A DNA stretch of 64,000 bases from contig NZ_JAKNTA010000001.1 of NCBI RefSeq assembly GCF_022288725.1, positions 62,001 through 126,000 of the forward strand. Direction: 5' to 3'. Numbering within the stretch: the first letter of the stretch is position 1; each line of letters begins with the position of its first letter. The position numbers and the translations under genes are program-made. Under the pieces are notes generated by a model. The model saw nothing but the letters and a program-made list of their open reading frames with translations, did not search any database and was not told the origin of the DNA. Positions 52,982-61,234 of this stretch are shown here, piece by piece. This DNA is from Kitasatospora sp. A2-31 (GTDB lineage: Bacteria; Actinomycetota; Actinomycetes; Streptomycetales; Streptomycetaceae).

Positions 52982-53932
52982 GTGATCGAGCTGGAAGATG
53001 TTCCCGAGTTGATCGACCCGGTCATGGTCTGCGCCTTCGAAGGCTGGAACGACGCCGGAGACGCCGCCTCCGCGGCCCTGGCGCATCTGGACGACACCTG
53101 GGGCGGCAAGGTGTTCGCCGCCCTGGACGCGGAGGACTACTACGACTTCCAGGTCAACCGGCCCACGGTGTGGCTGGACGGCGGTGTCCGCCGGATCACC
53201 TGGCCCACCACCCGGCTCTCGGTGATCCGGGTGACCGAGCCGAAGACCCGGGACGTCGTCCTGGTCCGCGGCATCGAGCCGAGCATGCGCTGGCGCTCGT
53301 TCTGCAACGAGCTGCTCGGCTTCGCCCACGAGCTGGGCGTCGAGCTGGTGGTGATCCTGGGCGCGCTGCTCGGCGACACCCCGCACAGCCGCCCGGTGCC
53401 GGTCAGCGGCGTCACCTCCGACCCGGACCTCGCCCGGCGGCTGGACCTGGAGGAGAGCCGCTACGAGGGCCCGACCGGGATCGTCGGCGTGCTGCAGGAG
53501 GCCTGCACCCACGCCGGGGTCCCGGCCGTGACGCTCTGGGCCGCGGTGCCGCACTACGTCGCGCAGCCGCCGAACCCGAAGGCGACGCTGGCGCTGGTCA
53601 ACAAGCTGGAGGACCTGCTGGACCTGCGGATCCCGCCGGGCGAGCTGGGCGAGGACGCGCGCGCCTGGCAACTGGGCGTGGACCAGCTGGCCGCCGAGGA
53701 CAGCGAGGTGGCCGAGTACGTCCAGCAGCTGGAGGAGGCGCAGGACACGGCGGAGCTGCCGGAGGCCTCGGGCGATGCGATCGCCCGGGAGTTCGAGCGG
53801 TACCTGCGGCGGCGGGAGAACGTCGGCCCGACGGGCGAGAAGCCGGTGGCCGGGCACGCCACGGCCGAGCGGCCGAGCGAGCCGGAGCCGCCGACCGCGC
53901 GGGAGAGCCAGGAGGGCGCCGAGGAGGAGTGA
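52982..53932 (+). CDS. PAC2-family protein
   Basis: Predicted 316-residue protein starting at GTG 52982 with GGAGGGAG upstream. The PAC2 fold is visible from IELEDVPELIDPVMVCAFEG through WNDAGDAASAALAHL and the conserved VVILGALLGDTPHSRPVPV and VTLWAAVPHYVAQPPNPKATLAL segments. A helical C-terminal part (residues ~225-285) and a charged tail follow. PAC2 is named after eukaryotic proteasome assembly chaperones. Actinobacterial members are widespread but without established function. It is monocistronic and convergent with mshC. Confidence 0.88.
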   Translation: MIELEDVPELIDPVMVCAFEGWNDAGDAASAALAHLDDTWGGKVFAALDAEDYYDFQVNRPTVWLDGGVRRITWPTTRLSVIRVTEPKTRDVVLVRGIEPSMRWRSFCNELLGFAHELGVELVVILGALLGDTPHSRPVPVSGVTSDPDLARRLDLEESRYEGPTGIVGVLQEACTHAGVPAVTLWAAVPHYVAQPPNPKATLALVNKLEDLLDLRIPPGELGEDARAWQLGVDQLAAEDSEVAEYVQQLEEAQDTAELPEASGDAIAREFERYLRRRENVGPTGEKPVAGHATAERPSEPEPPTARESQEGAEEE

Positions 53933-53954
53933 TCCTCCATGCGGTGTCCCGGAC

Positions 53955-53994
53955 TCCCGGAGTTCCCGAGTCCCGGAGTTCCCGAGTCCCGGAG
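53955..53994. repeat. 16-bp tandem repeat, 2.5 copies
   Basis: TCCCGGAGTTCCCGAG occurs at 53955-53970 and 53971-53986, then TCCCGGAG. It sits between the PAC2 stop and the shared terminator; successive units are self-complementary. Confidence 0.85.
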
Positions 53995-54023
53995 CACCGG
54001 AGCAGTGCGCGTGCCGGAGCAGC

Positions 54024-54070
54024 ACGCCGAAGGGGCGTCAGGACCAGTGGTCCCGGCGCCCCTTCGGCGT
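54024..54070. terminator. Bidirectional terminator between PAC2 and mshC genes
   Basis: ACGCCGAAGGGGCG (54024-54037) pairs perfectly with CGCCCCTTCGGCGT (54057-54070). The loop folds into a second GGACC/GGTCC hairpin. Confidence 0.85.
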
Positions 54071-54099
54071 CGTGTGCGGGTGTCCGCGGCGACCCGGTG

Positions 54100-55329
54100 T
54101 CAGAGCGCGACGCCGAGCAGCGCGTCGACCGTGCGCGAGACCAGGCCGGGCGCGCCGGTGTCCTCCCCGCCCCCGGCCTCCTGCCGTGCGGCCCAGGCGT
54201 CCACCGCGGCCAGCGCGGCGGGCGCGTCCAGATCCTCGGCGAGGGCGGCGCGGACCTCGGCGAGCACCGCCTCGGCCGGCGGGCCGTCCGGCCGGGAGAC
54301 CGCGGCCCGCCAGCGGGCGAGCCGCTCGACGGCCTCGTCGAGGGTGGCCTTGGTCCACTCCCAGTCCTCGCGGTAGTGGTGCGAGAGCAGGGCCAGGCGG
54401 ATCGCCGCCGGGTCGACGCCCTCGCGACGCAGCGCGGAGACGAAGACCAGGTTGCCGCGGGACTTGGACATCTTGTGCCCGTCCAGGCCGACCATGCCGG
54501 CGTGCACGTAGGCCTTGGCGTACGGGTGGTCGCCGGTGGCCACCTGGGCGTGCGCGGCGCCCATCTCGTGGTGCGGGAACGAGAGGTCGCTGCCGCCGCC
54601 CTGGATGTCGAAGGACATGCCGAGGAACTTCAGCGCGATCGCGACGCACTCGATGTGCCAGCCGGGGCGGCCGTGGCCGAGCTCGGTGTCCCAGGCGGGC
54701 TCGCCCGGACGGGCGGACAGCCAGAGCAGGGCGTCCAGCGGGTTGCGCTTGCCGGGGCGGTCCGGGTCGCCGCCGCGCTCGGCGAAGACCGGGCGCATGG
54801 CCTCGCGGGTGAGGCCGGAGACGGCGCCGAACCGCGGGTCGGCGTCGACCGAGAAGTAGATGTCGCCGTCCAGCTCGTAGGCGGCCCCGGCGGCCAGCAG
54901 CTTCTGGACCAGCGGCACGATCCACGGGATCGACTCGACGGCGCCGATGTAGTGGGCCGGCGGGAGCAGCCGCAGGGCGGTCATGTCCTCGCGGAAGAGC
55001 GCGGTCTCCCGCTCGGCCAGCGCCGTCCAGTCCTGGCCGGTGGCCACGGCGCGCTCCAGCAGCGGGTCGTCCACGTCGGTGACGTTCTGGACGTACAGGA
55101 CGTCGTGACCGGCGTCCTTCCACACCCGCTGCACCAGGTCGAAGGCGTTGTAGGTGGCGGCGTGGCCCATGTGGGTCGCGTCGTAGGGGGTGATGCCGCA
55201 GACGTAGATCCGGGCGGTGCCGTCCTGCGGCACGACCTCCCGGACACCGCCCGCTGCGGTGTCGAAGATACGAAGGGGGAGCCCCTGACCAGGCAGGGCG
55301 GGAACCTCGGAGGCGGGCCAGGCATGCAT
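54100..55329 (-). CDS. mshC: Mycothiol ligase MshC (cysteine:GlcN-Ins ligase)
   Basis: This 409-residue CysRS paralogue joins cysteine to glucosaminyl-inositol with ATP in mycothiol synthesis. It starts [20 protein letters not shown]. The zinc ligand Cys44 is in [10 protein letters not shown], the HIGH-type motif is ATHMGHA (residues 51-57), and further zinc/cysteine residues lie in [17 protein letters not shown] with [13 protein letters not shown]. The KMSKS loop [10 protein letters not shown] (~residue 283) is present. The tRNA anticodon-binding domain of CysRS is missing, as expected. It is separate from the dioxygenase gene upstream (220-bp gap). Confidence 0.95.
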   Translation of the reverse strand: MHAWPASEVPALPGQGLPLRIFDTAAGGVREVVPQDGTARIYVCGITPYDATHMGHAATYNAFDLVQRVWKDAGHDVLYVQNVTDVDDPLLERAVATGQDWTALAERETALFREDMTALRLLPPAHYIGAVESIPWIVPLVQKLLAAGAAYELDGDIYFSVDADPRFGAVSGLTREAMRPVFAERGGDPDRPGKRNPLDALLWLSARPGEPAWDTELGHGRPGWHIECVAIALKFLGMSFDIQGGGSDLSFPHHEMGAAHAQVATGDHPYAKAYVHAGMVGLDGHKMSKSRGNLVFVSALRREGVDPAAIRLALLSHHYREDWEWTKATLDEAVERLARWRAAVSRPDGPPAEAVLAEVRAALAEDLDAPAALAAVDAWAARQEAGGGEDTGAPGLVSRTVDALLGVAL

Positions 55330-55550
55330 GGGACCGACTTTAACCTTGCGAACATTTGAAAGCCTAACCAGTGCGCAAGATCGACCGGATTCGTTGTCCG
55401 ATCGGTTCCCGACGGATAAGGACCGGCCATTGACGGATTTCTGGCGACTCTCGGGAATAACCCGACGGTGTGCCAGATACACGGATGAGCGCCCGGCCGG
55501 CCCTGCCGCCGACCGGGCGCCCGGCCCCCTCGGGGACGCGGCCGGAGCCG

Positions 55551-56450
55551 CTACAGCCGCTGCCAGAGGGCCGGCACGTTCGGCGGCTCCCAGCCGGTGA
55601 TGGCGGTGTGCCCCTGGAGGCACCGGTAGGAGACGCCGGCGTAGGTGACGCGGTCGCCCGCGGTGTAGAGCGTGCCCGCCGCCCAGGTGCCGCCCGGCTG
55701 GCCGGTCGGCGTGGCGGTGGGCGTGGTGGTGGGCGTGGCGGTCGGGGTCGTGGTGGGGGTCGCGGTGGGGCTGCCGGTCGGGCCGGGCGTCTGGGGCACG
55801 TTCAGCACGAAGTCGTAGGTGCCCTCCTTCCCCGAGCCGATCTGGCGGACGTTCATCAGCAGCCGCGCGTCGTAGATGGTGTCGGTGCTGTTGCGCGGCT
55901 CGCCGGGGAAGTAGAGCTGGGTGGTGAGCACCGGACGGCCGGGCGCCTGGAGCTTGACGTGGATGTGCCGGGTACGGCCCGGGTAGAGGCCGGGGACGAT
56001 CGTGGTGAGGCTGAAGGCGCCCCGGGCGTCGGTGAACTGGTGGCCGCGGAAGGCGAAGCCGGTGTTGTCGTACGCGCCGTTCACGTCGGCCTGCCAGAAG
56101 TCCAGCAGCACACCGGGAATCGGCAGGCAGGCCCGGCCGAAGACATAGCCGCTGACGGTGAGCCGGGTGCCCGGGGTGCCGTCGGTGACCAGCGAGGTCC
56201 GCAGCGGGGAGTCGGGCTTGAAGTAGGGGCCCTCGGTCTGCTCGACGGTGGGGCCGTCGCCGTCGTGGCAGGCGGGGGTGAGGCCGGGCGCCTCTCCGGT
56301 GCCGGCCCGGTCGCGGGCCAGGGCGACACCGCCGCCGATCAGCAGCGGGGCGGTGCCGAGCACCGCGGCGGCCTTGAGGACGGACTTGCGGCTGATCCGG
56401 CGGTCGATCAGGCCCTCCCGCCCGGGGGCGGGCTCTTCGGACGCGGTCAT
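55551..56450 (-). CDS. Tat-exported intradiol dioxygenase fused to carbohydrate-binding (CBM5/12-like) module
   Basis: Predicted 299-residue protein starting at ATG 56450, preceded by AAGGAG. The twin-arginine signal ([20 protein letters not shown]; Arg17-Arg18) precedes an intradiol ring-cleavage domain with likely non-heme iron ligands Tyr127 (VNGAYD), Tyr156, His162 and His164 ([13 protein letters not shown]). A repetitive [14 protein letters not shown] linker follows (~236-260) and then a C-terminal CBM5/12-type module ([20 protein letters not shown], then [10 protein letters not shown]). It should bind chitin or cellulose and cleave catechols from lignin or plant phenolics outside the cell. 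AraC regulator upstream. Confidence 0.9.
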   Translation of the reverse strand: MTASEEPAPGREGLIDRRISRKSVLKAAAVLGTAPLLIGGGVALARDRAGTGEAPGLTPACHDGDGPTVEQTEGPYFKPDSPLRTSLVTDGTPGTRLTVSGYVFGRACLPIPGVLLDFWQADVNGAYDNTGFAFRGHQFTDARGAFSLTTIVPGLYPGRTRHIHVKLQAPGRPVLTTQLYFPGEPRNSTDTIYDARLLMNVRQIGSGKEGTYDFVLNVPQTPGPTGSPTATPTTTPTATPTTTPTATPTGQPGGTWAAGTLYTAGDRVTYAGVSYRCLQGHTAITGWEPPNVPALWQRL

Positions 56451-56630
56451 GCGCCGACTCCTTCGGTGTGGGGTGGGGGCTGTGCGGAACGCCGCGCCGG
56501 GCCGTGCGGAGCACGGCGCGCGGACGGTGCGGTGGACGGGGGTGGCCCTTGTCATGGTGGGGGCATGACAAGGGCCGGGCCGGCGGTCGCCCGCGCGGAA
56601 CGGACCGCTCGCCGGCGGCCAGCAGTCAAC

Positions 56631-57548
56631 CTACGGGGCGTCCGGACCGGCCGCGATGGACGCGATCCGGGGATCGTGGTGATTTCCTCCGACCCCCGCC
56701 CGGAACTCCCCCGGCGTCATCCCGGTCTCCCGCCGGAAGAAGCGGCAGAAGTACGCCGGGTCGCCGAAGCCGGCCTCCCGGGCGACCTGGCGGACGGTCA
56801 GGTCGGTGCAGGCGAGCAGCCGTTTGGCCTCCAGGGTCTGCTGCTGGCGGATCAGCCGACCGGGCGTGCGGCCGGTCGCCTGCTTGACCAGGGTCTGCAG
56901 GTGCCCGGGCGAGACGCCCAACTCCTGGGCGCAGGAGGCCACCGAGCGCCACCCCCGGCCCGGCTCGGCGATCAAGCGGGTGAAGGCGGAGGCCAGTTCG
57001 GCCGACCGTCCGGGCGCCGCGCCGTCCGCACCGGGAAGGGCTGCGCGCAGCGCCCGGACGATCAGGATGTGCAGGCTGGCCCGCAGCACACCCGGGTAGC
57101 CGGGCTCGCAGCTGCGGTACTCGTGCTCCATGTCGGCCAGCAGGGTGCCGATCGGCCCGGCCCGGTCGCCGAGCGGCAGCCCCGGCCGGACGGCCAGCGA
57201 ACGCAGGGCGGCGAGGTCCTGCGGGTGCCCGAGCAGGAAGTCCTCGTTGAAGAGGACCACCCGGCCGGTCAGACCCTCGGCGTCGGCCCAGTGGTGCACC
57301 TGGCCGGGTGCGATGACGCACAACTGCGGCGGATGCAGCGGGAGGTGGACCAGGTCCAGCACGTGGGCGCCGCGGCCGCCGGTGACGTGGACGATCTCGA
57401 AGAAGGAGTGCCGGTGGGGGAAGCCCGCGCGGGAGAGCGGGCCGATGGCCTCGAAACTGCCGATCGCGAAGGGCAGCAGGTGCGGCAGGGGGACCTGCAG
57501 GCGGTGCAGCGGCAGGTCCAGGTGGGGGGTGGTCCGTCGCTCGTCCAT
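56631..57548 (-). CDS. AraC-family transcriptional regulator with cupin sensor domain
   Basis: This 305-residue protein has an N-terminal cupin-like AraC-binding domain (FPHRHSFFEIVHVTGGRGAH with metal-type His; LCVIAPGQVHHW) and a C-terminal double HTH (VASCAQELGVSPGHLQTLVK and LTVRQVAREAGFGDPAYFCR FFRR region). ATG 57548 is chosen over an upstream in-frame ATG. It is encoded 180 bp upstream of the secreted dioxygenase on the same strand and probably activates it in response to a phenolic or sugar ligand; this is positional inference. Confidence 0.9.
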   Translation of the reverse strand: MDERRTTPHLDLPLHRLQVPLPHLLPFAIGSFEAIGPLSRAGFPHRHSFFEIVHVTGGRGAHVLDLVHLPLHPPQLCVIAPGQVHHWADAEGLTGRVVLFNEDFLLGHPQDLAALRSLAVRPGLPLGDRAGPIGTLLADMEHEYRSCEPGYPGVLRASLHILIVRALRAALPGADGAAPGRSAELASAFTRLIAEPGRGWRSVASCAQELGVSPGHLQTLVKQATGRTPGRLIRQQQTLEAKRLLACTDLTVRQVAREAGFGDPAYFCRFFRRETGMTPGEFRAGVGGNHHDPRIASIAAGPDAP

Positions 57549-57625
57549 CGGAGCAGTGTGCGGCCGGAGCACCACGCAGGTCCAGACCAATGCCGGCGGC
57601 CGGGGACGCGACGGCGGTGCTCCCC

Positions 57626-57652
57626 CCGGCCGGCGGCTCGCCCGCCGGCCGG
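57626..57652 (-). terminator. Terminator after SCO1664-family gene
   Basis: CCGGCCGGCGG (57626-57636) pairs perfectly with 57642-57652 around a 5-nt loop, 38 bp beyond the stop codon. Confidence 0.7.
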
Positions 57653-57700
57653 ATCGGCAGGGTGGGATCGGCAGGGTCAGATCGGCAGGGTCAGATCGGC
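57652..57700. repeat. 14-bp tandem repeat, 3.5 copies, spanning a stop codon
   Basis: GATCGGCAGGGT plus GG or CA at 57652, 57666 and 57680, then GATCGGC at 57694. The stop codon of the SCO1664-family gene (57691-57693) lies in the third unit, so repeat-number change could alter the protein end. Confidence 0.85.
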
Positions 57701-58563
57701 GGCCAGGGGATGGCCGGCCAGTCCTCGGAGGGCAGCGGGTGGCGCCCGGTGCCGCGTAGCTCGGCCACCCGCTCCCGGGCGGCCGCGAGCTCGGCAGCGG
57801 TCAGGTGCGGCGCGAGCCGCTCGCCGAGGTCGGCCGCCAGCCGCCCGGCCAGCCCCGCCAGCATCTCCAGGGCCTCCGCCGGCAGCGGCTGCCCGGCCCA
57901 GCCCCAGAGCAGGGTGCGCAGCTTGCCCTCGGTGTTAAAGGTGACCCCGTGGTCGATGCCGTAGATCCGGCCGTCGGCGGCGCAGATCAGGTGACCGCCC
58001 TTGCGGTCGGCGTTGTTGAGGACGGCGTCCAGCACGGCCAGCCGCCGCAGCCGCCGGTCGTCGGGGTGCACCAGCAGCGCGGTGCGTCCGCCGCCGACCT
58101 CCGCGCGGGTGATCGGCAGCCAGCCCTCCTCCGGCCCCTGCGGGTCCTGGAGGGCGAGCAGCGGGGCGGCACCGGGGTCGGGCTCGATCCAGAGCTGGAC
58201 CATGCCGGGCCCGTGCGGGCCGTCCCGCAGCACGGTCGGCGGGACCAGCGCCCAACCGGTGGCGGCGGCGAGCTCGTACGCGGCGACCTCACGGCCGGCC
58301 AGGGTGCCGTCCGGGAAGTCCCACAGCGGGCGCTCGCCGGCCACCGGCTTGTAGACCGCCTGCGCGGTCCGGCCGTCCAGCGCGACGCTGCAGTACAGGG
58401 CGGCGTTGGAGGCGTCGGCCAGCCGGCCGTGCACCGTCAGCTCCCCCTCGCGCAGCAGGCGCAGCGCGGTGGGCGCGTCGGCGGCCAGCGCGGCGGCCGC
58501 CGCCGGGTCCGCCTGCGGCGGGGTCTCGGTGTTCAGCGCCGGTAGCCGTTCGCGCGCGGGCAC
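57691..58563 (-). CDS. SCO1664-family protein, atypical PI3/4-kinase-like fold
   Basis: Predicted 290-residue cytosolic protein. GTG 58563, with GGAGGG 6-7 bp upstream, overlaps the DUF3090 gene by 31 bp. Kinase-like signatures are QAVYKPVAGERPLWDF (ATP-site Lys), EVAAYELAAATGWALVPP, a catalytic-loop-like LDAVLNNADRKGGHLI (Asn/Asp/Arg/His), and a metal-site-like YGIDHGVTF. These resemble PI3/4-kinase and HipA-like folds. The substrate is unknown. With DUF3090 and the histidine phosphatase it forms an actinobacteria-wide operon, also found near mshC in mycobacteria. A role linked to inositol or mycothiol metabolism is speculation. Confidence 0.85.
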   Translation of the reverse strand: MPARERLPALNTETPPQADPAAAAALAADAPTALRLLREGELTVHGRLADASNAALYCSVALDGRTAQAVYKPVAGERPLWDFPDGTLAGREVAAYELAAATGWALVPPTVLRDGPHGPGMVQLWIEPDPGAAPLLALQDPQGPEEGWLPITRAEVGGGRTALLVHPDDRRLRRLAVLDAVLNNADRKGGHLICAADGRIYGIDHGVTFNTEGKLRTLLWGWAGQPLPAEALEMLAGLAGRLAADLGERLAPHLTAAELAAARERVAELRGTGRHPLPSEDWPAIPWPPI

Positions 58564-59099
58564 AGGTGGCCCTCCGGGTCGAGCGGCAGGTTGCAGAACG
58601 GGCAGGGCTTGCGGCCCGCGGCGACCAGGTCCAGCGCCCGCTTGGCGAACACCCGGGCCATCGCGCCGGTCAGCCGCACCCGCAGCATGTCGGGGCCGTC
58701 CTCGGTGTCCTCGAAGACGGACTCGGCGTCCTCCTCGTCCTCGTCCTCGATCACCGCCTGGGCCTCGACCACCAGGCAGCTGTCGATGCTGTCCCACGCC
58801 AGCGCCATGGTGCCGACCCGGAACTCCTGTTCCAGGGGCAGGTCCAGCGGCGCGGTGTCCAGCAGGTCGGCCGGCGCGGTGGCGGGGATGGCCGCGTCGC
58901 CGCCGCTGCGCCGCAGCGCCTCGTCCAGCACCTCCTCGATCCGCTCGGCGAGCGCGGCGACCTGGGTCTTCTCCAGCAGCACGCTGGTGATCCGCCCCCG
59001 GGCGCTGGCCTGCAGGTAGAACGCCCGGGCGCCGGGCTGGCCGACGGTGCCGGCCACGAACCGTTCGGGCTGGTCGTAGAAGAAGACCTGACGGGGCAC
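58533..59099 (-). CDS. DUF3090-family protein with C-terminal zinc knuckle
   Basis: A 188-residue protein of the conserved actinobacterial DUF3090 family, starting at GTG 59099 (VPRQVFFYDQPERFVAGTVG) with GGAG upstream. The body contains RAFYLQASARGRITSVLLEK, a very acidic insert (VIEDEDEEDAESVFEDTEDG), and the C-terminal RKPCPFCNLPLDPEGHLCPR, a CxxC plus Cys zinc-ribbon-like end. Its function is unknown. It lies in the middle of the phosphatase-DUF3090-kinase-like operon, overlapping the kinase-like gene, so the products probably act together. Confidence 0.88.
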   Translation of the reverse strand: MPRQVFFYDQPERFVAGTVGQPGARAFYLQASARGRITSVLLEKTQVAALAERIEEVLDEALRRSGGDAAIPATAPADLLDTAPLDLPLEQEFRVGTMALAWDSIDSCLVVEAQAVIEDEDEEDAESVFEDTEDGPDMLRVRLTGAMARVFAKRALDLVAAGRKPCPFCNLPLDPEGHLCPRANGYRR

Positions 59100-59248
59100 G
59101 CTTCTCGCTCCGGATCGTCGATCGTGGTGGTCGATCGGGGTAGGAATCGGACGGGTCGGGCATCGATGGGGCTCGTAAGTCACCCTACGACCTTCGGGCC
59201 CGGCCCGGGGAGCCGAAGCCGGGGAGCCGGGCGGGCGAGCCGGGTCGC

Positions 59249-59962
59249 TCAGGCCGCGCCGGTCGCGCCGCCGACCACCGCGTCCCCGGCCGGAGTACCG
59301 CCGCCCCCGGCGGAGCGGCCGCCCGGCTTCGGGGCGAGCGGGGAGAGATCGCCGGTGTCGCCCATCCTCAGCACGAAGGGCCGCTGCGGGGTGTAGCGGA
59401 TCGCGGTGACCGAGCACGGCTCGACGCTGATCCGCTGGAAGTGGTCGAGGTGCAGGCCCAGCGCATCGGCCACCACGGCCTTGATCACGTCGCCGTGCGA
59501 GCAGGCGATCCAGACCGCGTCCTCGCCGTGCTCGGCGGCGATCTTCGCGTTCCACTCGCGGACCGCGCCCACCGTACGGTGGCTCAGCTCGCGCAGCGAC
59601 TCGCCGCCGGGGAAGGCCGCGGCCGCGGCGTGGTCCTGGACGGTGCGCCAGAGCGGCTCCTTGGCCAGCTCGGCCAGCGGCCGGCCGGTCCAGTCGCCGT
59701 AGTGGCACTCGCCGAGGCGCTCGTCCCCGGCGGGCGGGCCGAGTTCGGGCCGGGCGGCGAGCAGCGGCTCCAGCGTCTGCCGGCAGCGCTCCAGGGGGCT
59801 GCTCACGGCCTGGACCAGCGGGATCCCGGCGAGCCGGTCGGCCAGCGCGGCGGCCTGGGCGCGGCCGGTGTCGTCGAGGTCCACCCCGGGCGTCCAACCG
59901 GCCAGGATCCCGGCGGTGTTCGCGGTCGAGCGGCCGTGGCGGACGAGCAGCAGGGTGGGCAT
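59249..59962 (-). CDS. Histidine phosphatase (phosphomutase-like, MSMEG_4193 family)
   Basis: This 237-residue phosphoglycerate mutase-like enzyme has the RHG motif LLLVRHGRSTANTAG (nucleophile His9), the general acid Glu region CHYGDWTGRPLAEL and the second His in WIACSHGDVIKAVVADALG. The C-terminal 30 residues are Gly/Pro rich. It hydrolyses an unknown phosphomonoester. It is the first gene of the operon with DUF3090 and the SCO1664-family protein. The upstream 180 bp to the divergent CorA gene carries 22-bp tandem repeats. Confidence 0.9.
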   Translation of the reverse strand: MPTLLLVRHGRSTANTAGILAGWTPGVDLDDTGRAQAAALADRLAGIPLVQAVSSPLERCRQTLEPLLAARPELGPPAGDERLGECHYGDWTGRPLAELAKEPLWRTVQDHAAAAAFPGGESLRELSHRTVGAVREWNAKIAAEHGEDAVWIACSHGDVIKAVVADALGLHLDHFQRISVEPCSVTAIRYTPQRPFVLRMGDTGDLSPLAPKPGGRSAGGGGTPAGDAVVGGATGAA

Positions 59963-60026
59963 GGGGCCCAGCCTACGGCCTCCCGGGCGGCGGCGTGCTG
60001 CCCCGCCCTCCGGGGTCCCGTCCCCG

Positions 60027-60090
60027 GCCTCCGGGGTGGCGGCTCAGGGCCTCGCGGGTGGCGGCTCAGGGCCTCCGGGAGTGGCGGCTT
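60027..60090. repeat. 22-bp tandem repeat, about 2.8 copies, in divergent promoter region
   Basis: Unit GCCTCCGGGGTGGCGGCTCAGG at 60027 and 60049 (with GCGGG variant) and a diverged third copy from 60071, between the phosphatase and CorA genes. Confidence 0.8.
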
Positions 60091-60142
60091 CCGGCCCCGG
60101 GCCGGGAGTAGGTCCTGCCGTCCCGGCCGCGGAGGGGCCACA

Positions 60143-61135
60143 ATGGCCCGCGTGATCGTCCATTGCGCAATCTACCGCGACGGCCGCCGGACCGAGTGCC
60201 CCGAGGGCCACGCCGGCGCCCTCGCCGCCGCGCGCGCGGCCGGCCGGGGCTCCTTCGTGTGGATAGGCCTCTTCGAGCCGAGCGCCGAGGAACTGGAGCA
60301 GGTGGGCCGGGAGTTCGGCCTGCACCCGCTGGCGGTGGAGGACGCGGTCCGCGCGCACCAGCGCCCGAAGGTGGAGGCCTACCAGGGCTCGCTGTTCGTG
60401 GCGCTCAAGACGCTGGGCTACCACCCCGGCGGCCACGCGGTGACCGGCGGCGAGGTGATGGTCTTCGTCGGCGAGGACTTCGTGATGACGGTCCGCCACG
60501 GCGCCGACAGCCCGCTCGGCGAGCTGCGGACCGAGCTGGAGCAGCAGCCGGAGGTGCTGAAGTACGGGCCGAGCGCCGTCCTGCACGCGGTCTGCGACGC
60601 GGTCGTGGACGGGTACGTGGACGTGGCGGTCGGCCTCCAGGCGGACCTGGACGAGCTGGAGGCGGACGTGTTCGCCCCCGGCCGGGTCGGCCGCGACACG
60701 GCCGGCCGGATCTACGGCTACAAGCGCCAGCTGGTGGCCGTCCGCCGGGCCACCGGCCCGCTGCTGGAGCCGATGCTGCGGCTGGAGGGCGGCGGCGTGC
60801 CGTTCGTCCGCCCCGAGGCGCTGCCGTACCTGCGGGCGGTCGCCGACCACCTGGCCCGGGCCAACGACCAGGTGGACGCCATGGACCGGCTGCTGTCGGA
60901 CATCCTGAGCGCCAACCTGGCACAGGTCAGCGTCCAGCAGAACAACGACATGCGGAAGATCTCGGCGTGGGCGGCGCTGGCCGCGGTACCGACCATGATC
61001 GCGGGCGTGTACGGCATGAACTTCGAGCACATGCCGGAGCTGCACCAGCCATGGGGGTACCCGGCGGCGGTGGCGCTGATGGTGCTGGTCTGCGTGGCGC
61101 TGCACCGGGTGTTCAAGCGCCACGACTGGCTGTAG
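60143..61135 (+). CDS. CorA-family divalent metal (Mg2+/Co2+) transporter
   Basis: Predicted 330-residue membrane protein starting at ATG 60143 with GGAGGGG upstream. The long cytosolic N-terminal domain includes FVWIGLFEPSAEELEQVGRE, HPLAVEDAVRAHQRPKVEAY and an extended stalk helix. Two C-terminal membrane helices carry the signature YGMNF (GMN selectivity motif) after PTMIAGVYGMNFEHMPEL. The C-terminus LHRVFKRHDWL is the usual basic/aromatic end. CorA pentamers import Mg2+ or Co2+. Some CorA-like proteins export Zn2+, so the ion is not certain. Confidence 0.92.
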   Translation: MARVIVHCAIYRDGRRTECPEGHAGALAAARAAGRGSFVWIGLFEPSAEELEQVGREFGLHPLAVEDAVRAHQRPKVEAYQGSLFVALKTLGYHPGGHAVTGGEVMVFVGEDFVMTVRHGADSPLGELRTELEQQPEVLKYGPSAVLHAVCDAVVDGYVDVAVGLQADLDELEADVFAPGRVGRDTAGRIYGYKRQLVAVRRATGPLLEPMLRLEGGGVPFVRPEALPYLRAVADHLARANDQVDAMDRLLSDILSANLAQVSVQQNNDMRKISAWAALAAVPTMIAGVYGMNFEHMPELHQPWGYPAAVALMVLVCVALHRVFKRHDWL

Positions 61136-61177
61136 GGGCCGGGCCGGCGCCGGGCCCGGGCCCGGCGGGGCCGGAAC

Positions 61178-61222
61178 CCCCGCGGGGCCGGACCCCGTTC
61201 GCACGGCCCGGGCCCCGCGGGG
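61178..61222. terminator. Bidirectional terminator between CorA and LLM oxidoreductase genes
   Basis: CCCCGCGGGGCC (61178-61189) is complementary to GGCCCCGCGGGG (61211-61222) over 12 bp; each arm is also partly self-complementary. Confidence 0.55.
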
Positions 61223-61234
61223 CGTCCCTCCCGG

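Noticed and set aside
55720..55780. Repetitive GGGCGTGGTGG-type DNA
   Set aside because: It encodes the TPT-rich linker of the secreted dioxygenase and is not an independent repeat element.
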